A stretch of DNA of 64,000 bases from assembly GCF_001420715.1 (NCBI RefSeq), contig NZ_LJJC01000004.1:401734-465733 (forward strand). Direction: 5' to 3'. Below the pieces are notes generated by a model, which saw only the letters and a list, made by a program, of their open reading frames with translations, was not told where the DNA came from and made no database searches. A program made the position numbers and the translations under genes. Numbering within the stretch: position 1 is the stretch's first letter; each line of letters begins with the position of its first letter. Source of the DNA: Heyndrickxia shackletonii. GTDB lineage: Bacteria > Bacillota > Bacilli > Bacillales > Bacillaceae_C. This document shows, one piece after another, positions 54,397-63,499 of this stretch.

Positions 54397-56352
54397 TTAT
54401 TCTATTTCGATAAATCCTTTATCCCCGCGTTGTATGTTTCCTTCTTTAAGCAATTTTACTCGGTTATCCTGTTCAAGATTCGTGAAGATAATTGGTGTTA
54501 CGATAGATGGAACTTTATCCTTAATAAAATCGATATCCATGTCTGCAAGCTTTTGTCCTTGTTTTATACAATCCCCATTTTCCACATGAACAGTAAATCC
54601 TTCTCCTTTAAGGTTCACTGTATCAAGCCCCATATGGATTAAAACCTCTAGTCCATCCTCCGATTCTAAACCAATCGCATGATTGGTTGGAAATACGGAT
54701 TTCACTACTCCATTAAAAGGCGATATGACTTCTCCGTCAGATGGTTCAATTCCAAAGCCATCTCCCATCATTTTTTCGGAAAACACTTTATCTGGGACTT
54801 CTTCTATTTTTAAAAGCCTGCCACTAAGTGGGGCAGTAAATGAATCTTTATCAAATTTTTTGGCAGTTGCATTTTTGGTAATTGGTTCAGTATGGGCTGT
54901 ACCAGGTGTCTCCGGCTCTGGCGGATGATCCAGTGCATACAGCTTTTTCAAAGCATTGGCTGCAAATTCTACATCCGGACCAACGATAATCTGCACGCTT
55001 GATTTACTTGTTTTCATCACGCCTCTTGCTCCGAAACGTTTAATAGTTGTTTCGTCAATATTACAGCTATCCCGTACATCCAAGCGGAGGCGGGTAGCGC
55101 AGTTATCAATATTAGTTAAGTTTTCTTTTCCTCCCAGCCCTTTTAAAAAGCCTGCTGCCATCCTTGTATACTTATCGTCCGCAGAGATAGCGATGGTGTC
55201 ATCATCTGCGAATTCATCTTCATCTTCGCGCCCAGGTGTTTTTAAATCGCGCCATTTGATGACGAAATAGAAGATGATAAAATAGATAACCCCATAAATT
55301 AAGCCAACTAAAATCAATAGCAACGGTTTTTGAGCAATACCATAGTTCAAAATATAATCAATCAAACTTGCAGAAAAGCTGAAAGAATCATGGATACCAA
55401 GCAAATACGTCACCGCAAATGATGTAGCGGTCAGTAAAGCATGAATAACGTAAAGCAGTGGTGACACGAACATGAATCCAAATTCAATTGGTTCCGTTAC
55501 CCCGGTAACAAAAGAGGTTAACGCCATACCGAGCAGTAAACCTGCTGTTTTTCTGCGCCGTTCTGTTTTGGCTGTAGCCATCATTGCGAAACAAGCGGCT
55601 GGCAAACCAAACATCATAATAGGGAAGAAACCGGTCGTAAACCTTCCGGCAGTCGGATCATGATGCAGGAAGCGGGTAATATCCCCATGATACACATTTC
55701 CGGCGGCATCCTTAAAGGTTCCAAAATCAAACCAGACAAGAGTATTAATAATATGATGCAAGCCTAAAGGAATAAGCAGTCGGTTTAAGAATCCGTAGAC
55801 CGCGTAGCCAAAGGCACCGGCACTTGTAATCCAGTGAGCTAATGCATCAATTCCATCTTGTACATACGGCCAAATATACCCGAATAGAATCCCTAAGATA
55901 ACTCCTGCTAAAGCGGTAATAATCGGAATAAATCTCCTTCCTCCGAAAAAGGCAAGCCAGGTTGGAAGATGAATATCATGGAACCGGTTGTATAATAAAC
56001 CGGCGACAATTCCGGAAATAATTCCGCCGAGTACTCCCATATTTACCGTTGGATTAATGGCGTGTGTAGTAAAGGTTAAAACCATATAACCGATGGCGCC
56101 TGCTAATGCGGCAGCTCCATTATTATCTTTTGCAAAGCCAATGGCGACGCCAATCGCAAATAAAAGGGCAAGATTACTAAAGACGGCATCTTGTCCAATC
56201 GCCATGCTTCCGAAAAAGGCATTTCCAGCCTCAGCAATAAATTTAATATTTAGCAAGTCTGGTTGACCCAGCCGCAATAATAAACCAGCTGCAGGCAGGA
56301 CTGCGATAGGCAGCATCAAGGATTTACCGATTTTTTGCAGAAATGCTAGCAT
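54397..56352 (-). CDS. nagE: N-acetylglucosamine-type PTS EIICBA
   Basis: 651 residues with all three PTS modules. EIIC (~1-370, LMLPIAVLPAAGLLLRLG; TGVTEPIEFGFMF; GIHDSFSFSASLIDYILNYG, the last favouring GlcNAc over glucose), EIIB (~395-475, NIDNCATRLRLDVRD with phospho-Cys) and EIIA (~500-645, VLIHMGLDTVNLKG with the phospho-His). It imports and 6-phosphorylates GlcNAc. Monocistronic, ATG after AGGAGGGAATTTTC. GlcNAc specificity is inferred from sequence type. Confidence 0.87.
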   Translation of the reverse strand: MLAFLQKIGKSLMLPIAVLPAAGLLLRLGQPDLLNIKFIAEAGNAFFGSMAIGQDAVFSNLALLFAIGVAIGFAKDNNGAAALAGAIGYMVLTFTTHAINPTVNMGVLGGIISGIVAGLLYNRFHDIHLPTWLAFFGGRRFIPIITALAGVILGILFGYIWPYVQDGIDALAHWITSAGAFGYAVYGFLNRLLIPLGLHHIINTLVWFDFGTFKDAAGNVYHGDITRFLHHDPTAGRFTTGFFPIMMFGLPAACFAMMATAKTERRRKTAGLLLGMALTSFVTGVTEPIEFGFMFVSPLLYVIHALLTATSFAVTYLLGIHDSFSFSASLIDYILNYGIAQKPLLLILVGLIYGVIYFIIFYFVIKWRDLKTPGREDEDEFADDDTIAISADDKYTRMAAGFLKGLGGKENLTNIDNCATRLRLDVRDSCNIDETTIKRFGARGVMKTSKSSVQIIVGPDVEFAANALKKLYALDHPPEPETPGTAHTEPITKNATAKKFDKDSFTAPLSGRLLKIEEVPDKVFSEKMMGDGFGIEPSDGEVISPFNGVVKSVFPTNHAIGLESEDGLEVLIHMGLDTVNLKGEGFTVHVENGDCIKQGQKLADMDIDFIKDKVPSIVTPIIFTNLEQDNRVKLLKEGNIQRGDKGFIEIE

Positions 56353-56425
56353 GAAAATTCCCTCCTATGCCATGTCCTTTTTAGCAGTGAATCCAAAAAC
56401 ACTTTGACTTTGTAGCAGATAACAC

Positions 56426-56626
56426 CTAATCAATAGATATTTTCGTTTCCCCTTTTTCCTTTTTCGGTTCACGTTTATCCATTTCCTGAATAATTTCCAC
56501 TAAATCTTCAATCGCCATTTCTCTTACATAGCTTTGATTATCCTCCAATTGGGCAGCAACGCTAATGACCATCCTCTTGATGTATGTCCAATCTTCTTTA
56601 AAGGTTAAAAAATCAATTGTTTCCAA
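56426..56626 (-). CDS. Small hypothetical protein
   Basis: 66 residues from a TTG preceded by GGGAGGAAGAAGGC. Acidic and helical (TYIKRMVISVAAQLEDNQSY, EMAIEDLVEIIQEMDKRE), ending in a K/E-rich tail. No family recognised. Upstream of and co-directional with nagE, 73 bp apart. Confidence 0.55.
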   Translation of the reverse strand: METIDFLTFKEDWTYIKRMVISVAAQLEDNQSYVREMAIEDLVEIIQEMDKREPKKEKGETKISID

Positions 56627-56730
56627 AGCCTTCTTCCTCCCGCAATAATTTACCTTTAAGGTAACCGTTTTGCGGAACTTCTATTCTGTGTCAGATAGCA
56701 GTTCATCAAGGTGGCTGGAGATCCTTTGCA

Positions 56731-56758
56731 TTGAAAAAAGAAAGGAATTTAGTATAAT
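56731..56758 (+). promoter_or_regulatory. Promoter of tRNA-Ser
   Basis: TTGAAA (56731-56736), 16-bp spacer, TATAAT (56753-56758); transcription would start about 12-14 nt before the mature tRNA. Confidence 0.75.
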
Positions 56759-56778
56759 AGAAGAGGAACATTTTTTTG

Positions 56779-56872
56779 GAGGAGTACCCAAGAGGCTTAA
56801 GGGGGCGCACTCGAAATGCGTTAGGGGTAGTAGACCTGCCCGCGTGGGTTCAAATCCCACCTTCTCCGCCAT
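56779..56872 (+). tRNA. tRNA-Ser (anticodon CGA)
   Basis: GGAGGAG/CTTCTCC acceptor stem, D-arm, anticodon arm GCGCA-CTCGAAA-TGCGT with anticodon CGA (reads UCG), a long variable arm typical of class II tRNAs, T-arm GTGGGTTCAAATCCCAC and encoded CCA. The long variable arm confirms serine. Single tRNA, not in a cluster. Confidence 0.97.
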
Positions 56873-57009
56873 ACATAGGAATGTTAGTGCTGTATTTTTG
56901 TGACTTTAACCATAAGTTTTCGAAAAATGAAGGCTAATGCTTGAATATACTTTGCGAAATTATATGCTTGAATATTTTAGAAAGATTTAATGAAATTAAC
57001 AATGGAAAA

Positions 57010-57043
57010 AGCTGATGATCAAAATAAGATCATCAGTTTTTTT
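57010..57043 (+). terminator. Terminator downstream of tRNA-Ser
   Basis: CTGATGATC-aaaataa-GATCATCAG perfect 9-bp stem, then TTTTTTT. About 140 nt after the tRNA. Confidence 0.88.
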
Positions 57044-57397
57044 ATAATATAAATGCATAATAATTCAACATGGGATGATATTTCTGATTGAAGTAAAAGG
57101 GCAGGTTGAATGAGAAAGTTTTACAACGGAAGAGCATTTTAATAAAATAAATCGATTTCTCAATACTAAGTTCTTATTTTAGAGTCCGTTTTTTATTTTT
57201 AAATCTAAGGCCAAATTACTAACTAGAGATTACATATAGCGGTAAAACAAATACAAATGGTAAGAATACATTAACGAAAATTCCTATTTTGAATGAGGGA
57301 GGATGAAAAGTTGTAAAGATCGCATAAAGATGTGCATTCAATATAGGAGATTTGTCCAAGATAAAAAATAGTAAACACATAAAGGGGGGCATTGAGT
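57044..57397. other. Leader region of cshA, no gene
   Basis: AT-rich, no supported frame or clear promoter. DEAD-box helicase genes often have long leaders; nothing specific is visible here. Confidence 0.3.
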
Positions 57398-58852
57398 ATG
57401 ACAACATTTCAAGAAATGGGAATTAGTGATCCTATAAAAAGAGCAATTACGGATATGGGATTTGAAGAAGCATCTCCTATTCAAGAGAAAGCCATTCCTA
57501 TAGCTTTGACTGGGAAGGACATTATTGGTCAAGCACAAACAGGGACAGGAAAGACTGCTGCCTTCTCAATACCGATTTTAGAAAAAGTGGATACAAGCAA
57601 AAAATTTGTACAAGCAATTGTGATTGCACCTACCAGAGAATTAGCTATCCAAGTTTCAGAAGAGATTAATCGTCTGTCAAAATACATGGGCATTACTGCT
57701 CTTCCTATTTATGGGGGGCAGTCGATAGAACGCCAAATTAAGGCATTAAAAAAGGGACCTCAAATTATTACGGGAACACCCGGAAGACTTTTGGACCACA
57801 TTAAACGTAAAACGCTAAAATTAAATCGTATCTCAGTTGTAGTTTTAGATGAAGCTGATGAAATGTTAGATATGGGCTTTCTGGAGGACATCGAACGAAT
57901 CCTAAAAGAGACCCCTGAAGAAAAACAAACTTTGCTGTTCTCTGCAACTATGCCAAAACCGATTCAAAATCTTGCGGAAAGGTTTATGCACAATCCAGAG
58001 TTAGTAAAGATGAAAGCAAGGGAAGTTACCTCGCCAACTGTTAAGCAAATCTATTATGAGGTTAATGAAAGGGATAAGTTTGAAGTGCTTTGCCGTCTGC
58101 TAGACGTGGATAACCCAGAATTAGCCGTTATTTTTGGAAGAACAAAACGACGCGTTGATGAATTAAGTGATGCATTGAATAAAAGAGGGTATCTTGCTGA
58201 TGGATTACACGGAGATTTAAATCAACGACAGCGAGATGTTGTTATGAATAAATTTCGTGAGGGAAAAATTGATATTTTAGTGGCAACCGATGTAGCTGCG
58301 AGAGGAATTGATGTTTCAGGAGTTACTCACGTCTACAATTTTGATATTCCTCAAGACCCGGAAAGTTATGTTCACCGAATCGGTAGAACAGGGAGAGCAG
58401 GTAAAACAGGGCTAGCTATTACATTTGCTACACCAAGGGAGACCGGACAGATCCGCATTATTGAAAAAGCCTCCAAAGGAAACATTCAACGGAAATCAAT
58501 ACCGACCATAGCTGAGGCAAGGGAGTCTGTACAGCAAGCCGCAGTAGAAAAGATGATCCAATTGGTTGAAGAGGAGCAGTACACACAGTTTAATCGTGCA
58601 GCAAGCGAATTGCTCGATCAGTACGATTCAATTACATTAGTTTCAGTTGCCTTAAAATTGATGTCCAAGGAACAGAGGGATGTTCCTGTTCAATTAACTT
58701 CTGAGACTCCGCGATATTCCAGTAAGCCTAAAAAGAAGGTAAAAGAGAAATCTAGTAGAAACTATAAAGGGAATAGGGAATTAGCGAAGAAGGGGAGCAA
58801 GGGTAAACGTAAAAAAACTTCCATGTCCTCTCGAAAAAAAGAGGCATTATAA
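57398..58852 (+). CDS. cshA: DEAD-box RNA helicase CshA
   Basis: 484 residues from ATG 57398 with AAAGGGGGGC 8 nt upstream (TTG 57392 in frame is less likely). Complete helicase core: [10 protein letters not shown] (Q), AQTGTGKT (I), PTRELAIQ (Ia), TPGRL (Ib), DEAD (II), SAT (III), [10 protein letters not shown] (V) and [10 protein letters not shown] (VI). The C-terminus is a basic tail ([20 protein letters not shown] and following). CshA acts in RNA decay and cold adaptation; cspD lies 2.3 kb away. Confidence 0.92.
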   Translation: MTTFQEMGISDPIKRAITDMGFEEASPIQEKAIPIALTGKDIIGQAQTGTGKTAAFSIPILEKVDTSKKFVQAIVIAPTRELAIQVSEEINRLSKYMGITALPIYGGQSIERQIKALKKGPQIITGTPGRLLDHIKRKTLKLNRISVVVLDEADEMLDMGFLEDIERILKETPEEKQTLLFSATMPKPIQNLAERFMHNPELVKMKAREVTSPTVKQIYYEVNERDKFEVLCRLLDVDNPELAVIFGRTKRRVDELSDALNKRGYLADGLHGDLNQRQRDVVMNKFREGKIDILVATDVAARGIDVSGVTHVYNFDIPQDPESYVHRIGRTGRAGKTGLAITFATPRETGQIRIIEKASKGNIQRKSIPTIAEARESVQQAAVEKMIQLVEEEQYTQFNRAASELLDQYDSITLVSVALKLMSKEQRDVPVQLTSETPRYSSKPKKKVKEKSSRNYKGNRELAKKGSKGKRKKTSMSSRKKEAL

Positions 58853-58927
58853 AACAATATAAGAAGGATACAATGTTAGAAACAGCCCGGATAGAGAAGA
58901 GAAGCAGCTAATGAGACAGATGCGGGG

Positions 58928-58957
58928 GCATTCCTTTAATAAGGGATGCTTTTTTTC
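58928..58957 (+). terminator. Terminator of cshA
   Basis: GCATTCCTT-taat-AAGGGATGC (one G-T pair) then TTTTTTT. Confidence 0.92.
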
Positions 58958-59111
58958 TATTGTACAAACTAAACTAAAGGTCACTTTCCAAAAGTGTTAG
59001 GAAGCTCTTTTCTTATGCCACAAACGGGGCAGGATAGCTCAATAGGAATATACTTACTTTCAAATTAATTTTTGAATGGTGGATGAAAGCTCTGTATATT
59101 GTTAATCAATA

Positions 59112-59198
59112 TGTTATACTGTAGTGAACCTTTAAAGCTTAAAATCATTTTACTGTACCTGTTTTAGATTCCTACTCACTGTTGAGTAGGTTTTTTTA
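59112..59198 (+). ncRNA. Candidate small RNA (promoter-terminator unit)
   Basis: TGTTATACT at 59112-59120 is an extended -10 (TGn plus TATACT), overlapped upstream by the inverted repeat ATATTG-ttaat-CAATAT. About 50 nt later comes a perfect terminator, CCTACTCA-ctgt-TGAGTAGG plus TTTTTTT (59171-59198). No start codon with a binding site lies between. A transcript of ~70-75 nt is predicted. It lies between the cshA terminator and the cspD terminator and serves neither gene. Confidence 0.4.
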
Positions 59199-59223
59199 TT
59201 TAAGAATAAACTAGAAATACATA

Positions 59224-59250
59224 AAAAAACAGGCTCTATTAGAGCCTGTT
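59224..59250 (-). terminator. cspD: Original cspD terminator, now separated by the intron
   Basis: AACAGGCTC-tatta-GAGCCTGTT perfect 9-bp stem; on the minus strand it is followed by TTTTTTTAT. Joining the intron flanks puts it about 20 nt after the cspD stop codon. Confidence 0.8.
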
Positions 59251-59259
59251 TGTATAATT

Positions 59260-61155
59260 GTGCGCCCGGCATGGGTGTAGTCTCTAGGGTGAAAGTCCCG
59301 AACTGTGAAGGCAGAAGTAGCAGTTAGCTTAACGCAAGGGTGTCCGTGGTGACGCGGAATCTGAAGGAAGCGAGCGGCAAACTTCCGGTCTGAGGAACAC
59401 GAACTTCATACAAGGCTAGGTATCATTGGATGAGTTTGCAATACAAAACAAAGTCCTTTCTGCCGAAGGTGATACAAAGTAAATGAAGCAGATAGATGGA
59501 AGGAAAGATTGCACTCTTACCCGGGGAGGTCTGGTTGATACGCCAAGTACACTTGGTAACCTATCTAGTAATGGATAGCTGAACAATCAGAAGTCAGCCG
59601 AAGTCGTAGTACTTGGTTTGCTCGAGAGAATCAAGGAAGGACTGAACCATTTTAGGAGAACAAACACTCGGCAAACGGTTCTTTATGTATGAAAGCAGAA
59701 AATTCTTACGGAACCTACCTGAAAGGAAGAAATGGTGAATTCCATGGGGGACTTCGGGAGGGCTTAGTAAAGAACCCACTTAATGAGAATGTATTGTTCA
59801 CGTAGAAAGGATAAATCTCAATGTTAATGGAACGAATGCTGTCACGGGAAAATCTTTTACTGGCATTAAAGCGAGTAGAAAAGAACAAAGGAAGTCATGG
59901 AGTAGACAATATGTCCGTAAAAGACCTACGAAGACATATTCTCGAAACGTGGGATACACTTAAAACATCCTTAATGGAGGGTACTTATCAACCTTCTCCT
60001 GTCCGTCGGGTTGAAATCCCAAAACCGAACGGTGGAGTAAGGTTATTAGGTATCCCAACCGTGACAGACCGTTTCATCCAACAGGCGATTACTCAGATTT
60101 TAACCCCTATCTTCGACCCGACTTTTTCAACACAGAGCTATGGTTTTCGACCAAACAAACGAGGTCATGACGGTGTTAGACAAGCGAAGAAATATATCGA
60201 AGAGGGATACCGATGGGTAGTCGACATGGACTTGGAGAAATTCTTTGATAAAGTCAATCATGATAGATTAATGCGGACTCTATCCAAAAGGATTCAAGAC
60301 AGAACGCTCCTATCACTAATTCGGAAGTATCTACAGTCTGGCATTATGATTAATGGAGTCATAACGAAATCCGAGGAGGGTACGCCCCAAGGTGGACCAT
60401 TAAGTCCTTTACTCTCCAATATCGTTCTAGATGAACTAGACAAAGAGTTAGAAAAGAGAGGGCACAAGTTTGTCCGATACGCAGATGATTGTAATATCTA
60501 CGTAAAATCGAGAAGAGCCGGAGAGCGAGTAATGGACTCGATTACTACTTTCATTGAATTTACTCTAAAACTAAAGGTGAATCGAGAAAAGTCAGCTGTA
60601 GACAGACCTTGGAAAAGAAAGTTTTTAGGTTTTAGCTTCACATTTCATAAGAAACCGAAGGTGCGGATGTCAAACCAAAGTATTCAACGTGTCAAGAAAC
60701 GGATACGAGAATTAACTTCAAGGTCAAAACCAATTCCAATGGATTATAGAATAGAGAAGCTGAATCAATATTTGATTGGCTGGTGCGGATATTATGCATT
60801 AGCAGATACACCCACTATTTTCAAAGAATTAGACGAATGGATTAGAAGGCGTCTCAGAATGTGCCAATGGAAAGAATGGAAGAAACCAAAAACCAAAGTA
60901 AGAAAACTCATTGGATTAGGGATTCCAAAAGAGAAGGCATACGAATGGGGAAACTCTAGAAAGAAATATTGGAGAATAGCCAGAAGCCCAATCCTACAGA
61001 AAACCCTCACAAACTCCTATTGGGAGATGCGAGGGCTGAAGAGTCTTTATGTGAGATATTCTCAACTACGTCAGACATAAATGGAACCGCCGTATACGGA
61101 ACCGTACGTACGGTGGTGTGAGAGGTCGGGGGTTAGTCACCTCCTCCTACTCGAT
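59260..61155 (+). mobile_element. Group II intron, bacterial class C, full length
   Basis: 5' end GTGCGCC at 59260; domain I-like leader (AGGGTGAAAGTCCCGAACTG and on); reverse transcriptase inside domain IV; domain V at 61086-61117, where ACCGCCGTA pairs with TACGGTGGT around a GAAC-type loop; domain VI, where GAGAGG pairs with CCT-A-CTC leaving a bulged branch-point A at 61149; 3' end ..CGAT at 61155, seven nt from that A. Length 1,896 bp. The site lies directly after an intrinsic terminator hairpin, the known preference of class C introns. All parts look intact. Confidence 0.93.
59821..61080 (+). CDS. ltrA: Group II intron reverse transcriptase/maturase
   Basis: 419 residues, ATG with AAAGGATAAATCTCA. 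RT blocks include IPKPNGGVRLLGIPTVTDRF, FRPNKRGHDGVRQAKKYIEE, DMDLEKFFDKVNHDRLM, GTPQGGPLSPLLSNIVLDEL and the catalytic VRYADDCNIYV. A maturase/thumb region follows (~300-419). No DNA-binding/HNH endonuclease domain, as in class C enzymes of about 420 residues such as the Geobacillus GsI-IIC protein. Helps splicing and drives retrohoming. Frame intact, so probably active. Confidence 0.95.
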   Translation: MLMERMLSRENLLLALKRVEKNKGSHGVDNMSVKDLRRHILETWDTLKTSLMEGTYQPSPVRRVEIPKPNGGVRLLGIPTVTDRFIQQAITQILTPIFDPTFSTQSYGFRPNKRGHDGVRQAKKYIEEGYRWVVDMDLEKFFDKVNHDRLMRTLSKRIQDRTLLSLIRKYLQSGIMINGVITKSEEGTPQGGPLSPLLSNIVLDELDKELEKRGHKFVRYADDCNIYVKSRRAGERVMDSITTFIEFTLKLKVNREKSAVDRPWKRKFLGFSFTFHKKPKVRMSNQSIQRVKKRIRELTSRSKPIPMDYRIEKLNQYLIGWCGYYALADTPTIFKELDEWIRRRLRMCQWKEWKKPKTKVRKLIGLGIPKEKAYEWGNSRKKYWRIARSPILQKTLTNSYWEMRGLKSLYVRYSQLRQT

Positions 61156-61164
61156 TTATTTAGA

Positions 61165-61365
61165 TTAAGCTTTTTGAACGTTAGCTGCTTGATCTCCACG
61201 AGGTCCTTGCTCAACATCAAATGTAACTTTTTGACCTTCGTCTAAAGATTTGAAACCTTCACTTTGGATAGCTGAGAAGTGTACGAATACGTCGCCTCCA
61301 TTAGCACGCTCGATAAAACCAAAACCTTTTTCTGCATTAAACCATTTAACTGTACCTTGTTCCAT
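61165..61365 (-). CDS. cspD: Cold-shock protein (CspD/CspB type)
   Basis: 66 residues, ATG after AGGAGGCAACAAAA. Single cold-shock domain: [13 protein letters not shown] (RNP1) and [10 protein letters not shown] (RNP2), ending QAANVQKA. Binds single-stranded RNA and acts as RNA chaperone. A group II intron in the opposite orientation sits 9 bp after its stop codon and separates it from its terminator. B. subtilis has CspB, CspC and CspD; choice of D is tentative. Confidence 0.92.
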   Translation of the reverse strand: MEQGTVKWFNAEKGFGFIERANGGDVFVHFSAIQSEGFKSLDEGQKVTFDVEQGPRGDQAANVQKA

Positions 61366-61669
61366 TTTTGTTGCCTCCTAGTGTGTAACCACACAATGTG
61401 TTACTATCCTTGCCCAAAGTGATCATCAAGACGAAAAGTCGACACTTATACTATCCTTTACACCGAACAAAAATAATTCCTTTTTATCATAACAGAAAAT
61501 GAAATAGCTTGCAAACTCTTGCGGCTTCGTTGATTTCTTTTAATCATTATGTACTTGTGCTTAGGAGAAATTTGGGCAGGTTAGCGAAAATTGTGGTTGG
61601 AAACCATACTCTTTCTAGAAACTTGTGGTAATAGAAGAAATGGTTTACCCTTTTTAGGGAGTGAAAATA
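61366..61669. promoter_or_regulatory. cspD leader and promoter region
   Basis: Long gene-free stretch upstream of cspD, consistent with the extended 5' leader of cold-shock genes. Near the start codon, GTAAC..CACA / TGTG.TTAC (61384-61403) can form a hairpin. ATAGTATAAG on the minus strand near 61450 resembles a -10. The far part (61500-61669) shows no feature. Confidence 0.4.
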
Positions 61670-61806
61670 ATGTTTGAAAGTATTTGGGATATTATTTACA
61701 AGGAAGAGTTCAGAATTTAAGTGATAATAACCATTATTGGACTCTTTTTTTCACATTAGTATGGGGAGTGTGGAAGGATATTGTTTTTTGCAAGATGCTT
61801 GGTTAA
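61670..61806 (+). pseudogene. Decayed small membrane-protein gene
   Basis: ATG 61670 after AGGGAGTGAAAATA reads MFESIWDIIYKEEFRI then TAA (61718). The same frame continues VIITIIGLFF to a seven-T run; shifting frame there continues TLVWGVWKDIVFCKMLG to a stop at 61804-61806. One stop codon and one frameshift thus interrupt a coherent ~46-residue single-helix protein. Possibly a pseudogene or, for the T-run, a sequencing/slippage event. Confidence 0.45.
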
Positions 61807-61874
61807 TAACCGAGTAAAATGACTAAAACTAACTCGATAGGTAAATCAACTTAGAATAATATTGGAGTGATTTT

Positions 61875-62018
61875 ATGAGTAAAGCTAAAGGAAAAGGCGG
61901 TACAGGGAGAGGAACAGACAAGAAGGGGTGGAATCGTTGGCAAGCTAGTACAAACAAAAAAAAGAGTGCAAAACCATATATAAGTAAAGGTAAACGGATG
62001 GGCTCAAAGGCACCATAG
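61875..62018 (+). CDS. DUF3934 small basic protein
   Basis: 47 residues, ATG after TTGGAGTGATTTT. MSKAKGKGGTGRGTDKKGWN followed by RWQASTNKKKSAKPYISKGK matches DUF3934, a tiny, very basic, Gly/Lys/Trp-containing Bacillus family of unknown function; nucleic-acid binding is plausible from charge. Followed by the hairpin GCAGCGC-ttatttat-GCGCTGC at 62051-62072. Confidence 0.85.
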   Translation: MSKAKGKGGTGRGTDKKGWNRWQASTNKKKSAKPYISKGKRMGSKAP

Positions 62019-62198
62019 TGTATTACCCCCATTTTCATCCTCTGTGGTGCAGCGCTTATTTATGCGCTGCATGGGTGGCTAACGGGTCAGTTTAATTTAA
62101 GAAGGAATTTGTTACCATTCCACAGAATATCTTAATAATTGATTTGGAAGAGGTAAATATGAAGGGTTCTTTATTAAAGGGAATAGTGGGGGGATTTA

Positions 62199-62738
62199 AT
62201 GAAGAAATGGTTGATTTCTTTTTTTTTAGTTTTAATAATAGTGTTCGTGACAGTCCGGGGCTTTTATTACACTCATCCTAAGAATATTAATCGCTCCATT
62301 AGCGGAGTTGAATTTCAACTGGGTAGCAATAACAATCCAAAACCTGTGACAATTAGTATTAATGGGAAGCTACAACATTCTTTATTAGGTAGCAAAACAT
62401 TTATCGGTAAAATAGAGTTAATAGGAGTTATCCATCCAAACCCTGATGATAAAGATAAACAATTAGAAATAAAGTTTCAAAAGAATGGTTCCGGGAATAT
62501 TATTTATGCTTATTATAAAGATAGAAAACCTGTTGTTCATAGTTATGGTGTCCTTTTTATAAACAAAGACCTTAGTAAAGTGACTATTGAAGAATTTCCT
62601 CCTGTAAATGATAGGGGCCAAACTTGGGAAGCTCAAAATGGATTGCTCGTTTCAGGACCTGCCAAAAGTAGAAATAAAGCCATACAGATTTCTAATGAAT
62701 TAATGAAAAATATCTTAAATGGATATGAACTCCATTGA
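62199..62738 (+). CDS. Hypothetical single-pass membrane protein
   Basis: 179 residues, ATG after GTGGGGGGATTTA. One N-terminal anchor (WLISFFLVLIIVFVTVRGFY) then a beta-rich outside domain (VEFQLGSNNNPKPVTISING; GKIELIGVIHPN; IIYAYYKDRKPVVHSYGVLF) and a C-terminal helix (SRNKAIQISNELMKNIL). No family recognised; the layout resembles small Bacillus surface proteins. Monocistronic. Confidence 0.65.
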   Translation: MKKWLISFFLVLIIVFVTVRGFYYTHPKNINRSISGVEFQLGSNNNPKPVTISINGKLQHSLLGSKTFIGKIELIGVIHPNPDDKDKQLEIKFQKNGSGNIIYAYYKDRKPVVHSYGVLFINKDLSKVTIEEFPPVNDRGQTWEAQNGLLVSGPAKSRNKAIQISNELMKNILNGYELH

Positions 62739-62875
62739 AGTAATGAGGACTTTAAATTAATAATATCTATAAAGAAAAGCAAGGGAAATCCTGAGCTTTT
62801 TTTGTGCAAATTATATGGTATTTTCACCTGCTTTTTTTACCTGAAAGCTTGTGTTATTCTCCCAGCGATTTTGTG

Positions 62876-62900
62876 TTTTATCCACGTTATCGGAACTACT
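62876..62900. repeat. Second copy of the TTATCCAC motif
   Basis: TTTTATCCACGTTATCGGAA plus CTACT, matching 26984-27008 with two differences. GATTTTGT precedes both copies, with a 13-bp length difference. Confidence 0.4.
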
Positions 62901-62948
62901 TATTAAATAATAGGACACCTTTCTTATTTAACAAAAGGGGCAGGATTG

Positions 62949-63059
62949 TTGAAAAAGGAAAGTCTAGGATATTTGTGGAATAATAATAAAAAAATGAATA
63001 TCTTTTCATTTATAAAAAAATCTGGGGATGAAGGGGCTAAATATGAAATTATCGAATAG
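62949..63059 (+). CDS. Possible 36-codon peptide overlapping the next gene
   Basis: TTG start with AAAGGGGCAGGATTG upstream; begins MKKESLGYLWNNNKKMNIFS. It overlaps the next start by 17 bp, as in coupled pairs. No homolog recalled; could be spurious. Confidence 0.3.
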   Translation: MKKESLGYLWNNNKKMNIFSFIKKSGDEGAKYEIIE

Positions 63060-63276
63060 CACAACTATCGCTATAATTACAATCCTTATCTTTTCTACTT
63101 TTTTACACGCTTTAAATAAATTTGGTCCATTTGAAGGGCAATTACGAATGGTAGGTTTCTCTTTATTTACTTTGCTTTGTGTATGTATCGGTATTATGGT
63201 TAGAAAATCCCCTTGGAGGATGGTTGGGACAATCGCCTATTGGTTAATTTTTGGACTTACACAAATAATTAAATGA
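63043..63276 (+). CDS. Small membrane protein
   Basis: 77 residues from ATG 63043 (GAAGGGGC upstream). Three hydrophobic stretches (TIAIITILIFSTFLHAL, GFSLFTLLCVCIGIMV, GTIAYWLIFGLTQII) with few charges, suggesting 2-3 membrane passes. No family recognised. Confidence 0.6.
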   Translation: MKLSNSTTIAIITILIFSTFLHALNKFGPFEGQLRMVGFSLFTLLCVCIGIMVRKSPWRMVGTIAYWLIFGLTQIIK

Positions 63277-63499
63277 TTTTAAGCATCTTTTTTTAATAAA
63301 CATAAATAATGTGAAGTTTTGCATCTAGGCTAACGAATTATCGAATACTGAAACTCTTTTAGAAATATTCCGTATAATTAAGAGGGGACCTTTCTGACAA
63401 TTCGAATATAAATGATACAGTAAATTACTTTATTGCCATGATAATTTATGTGACTTCATATACTAAAAAGCAGTTTGATAGAAACAGGTGAAAACAATA

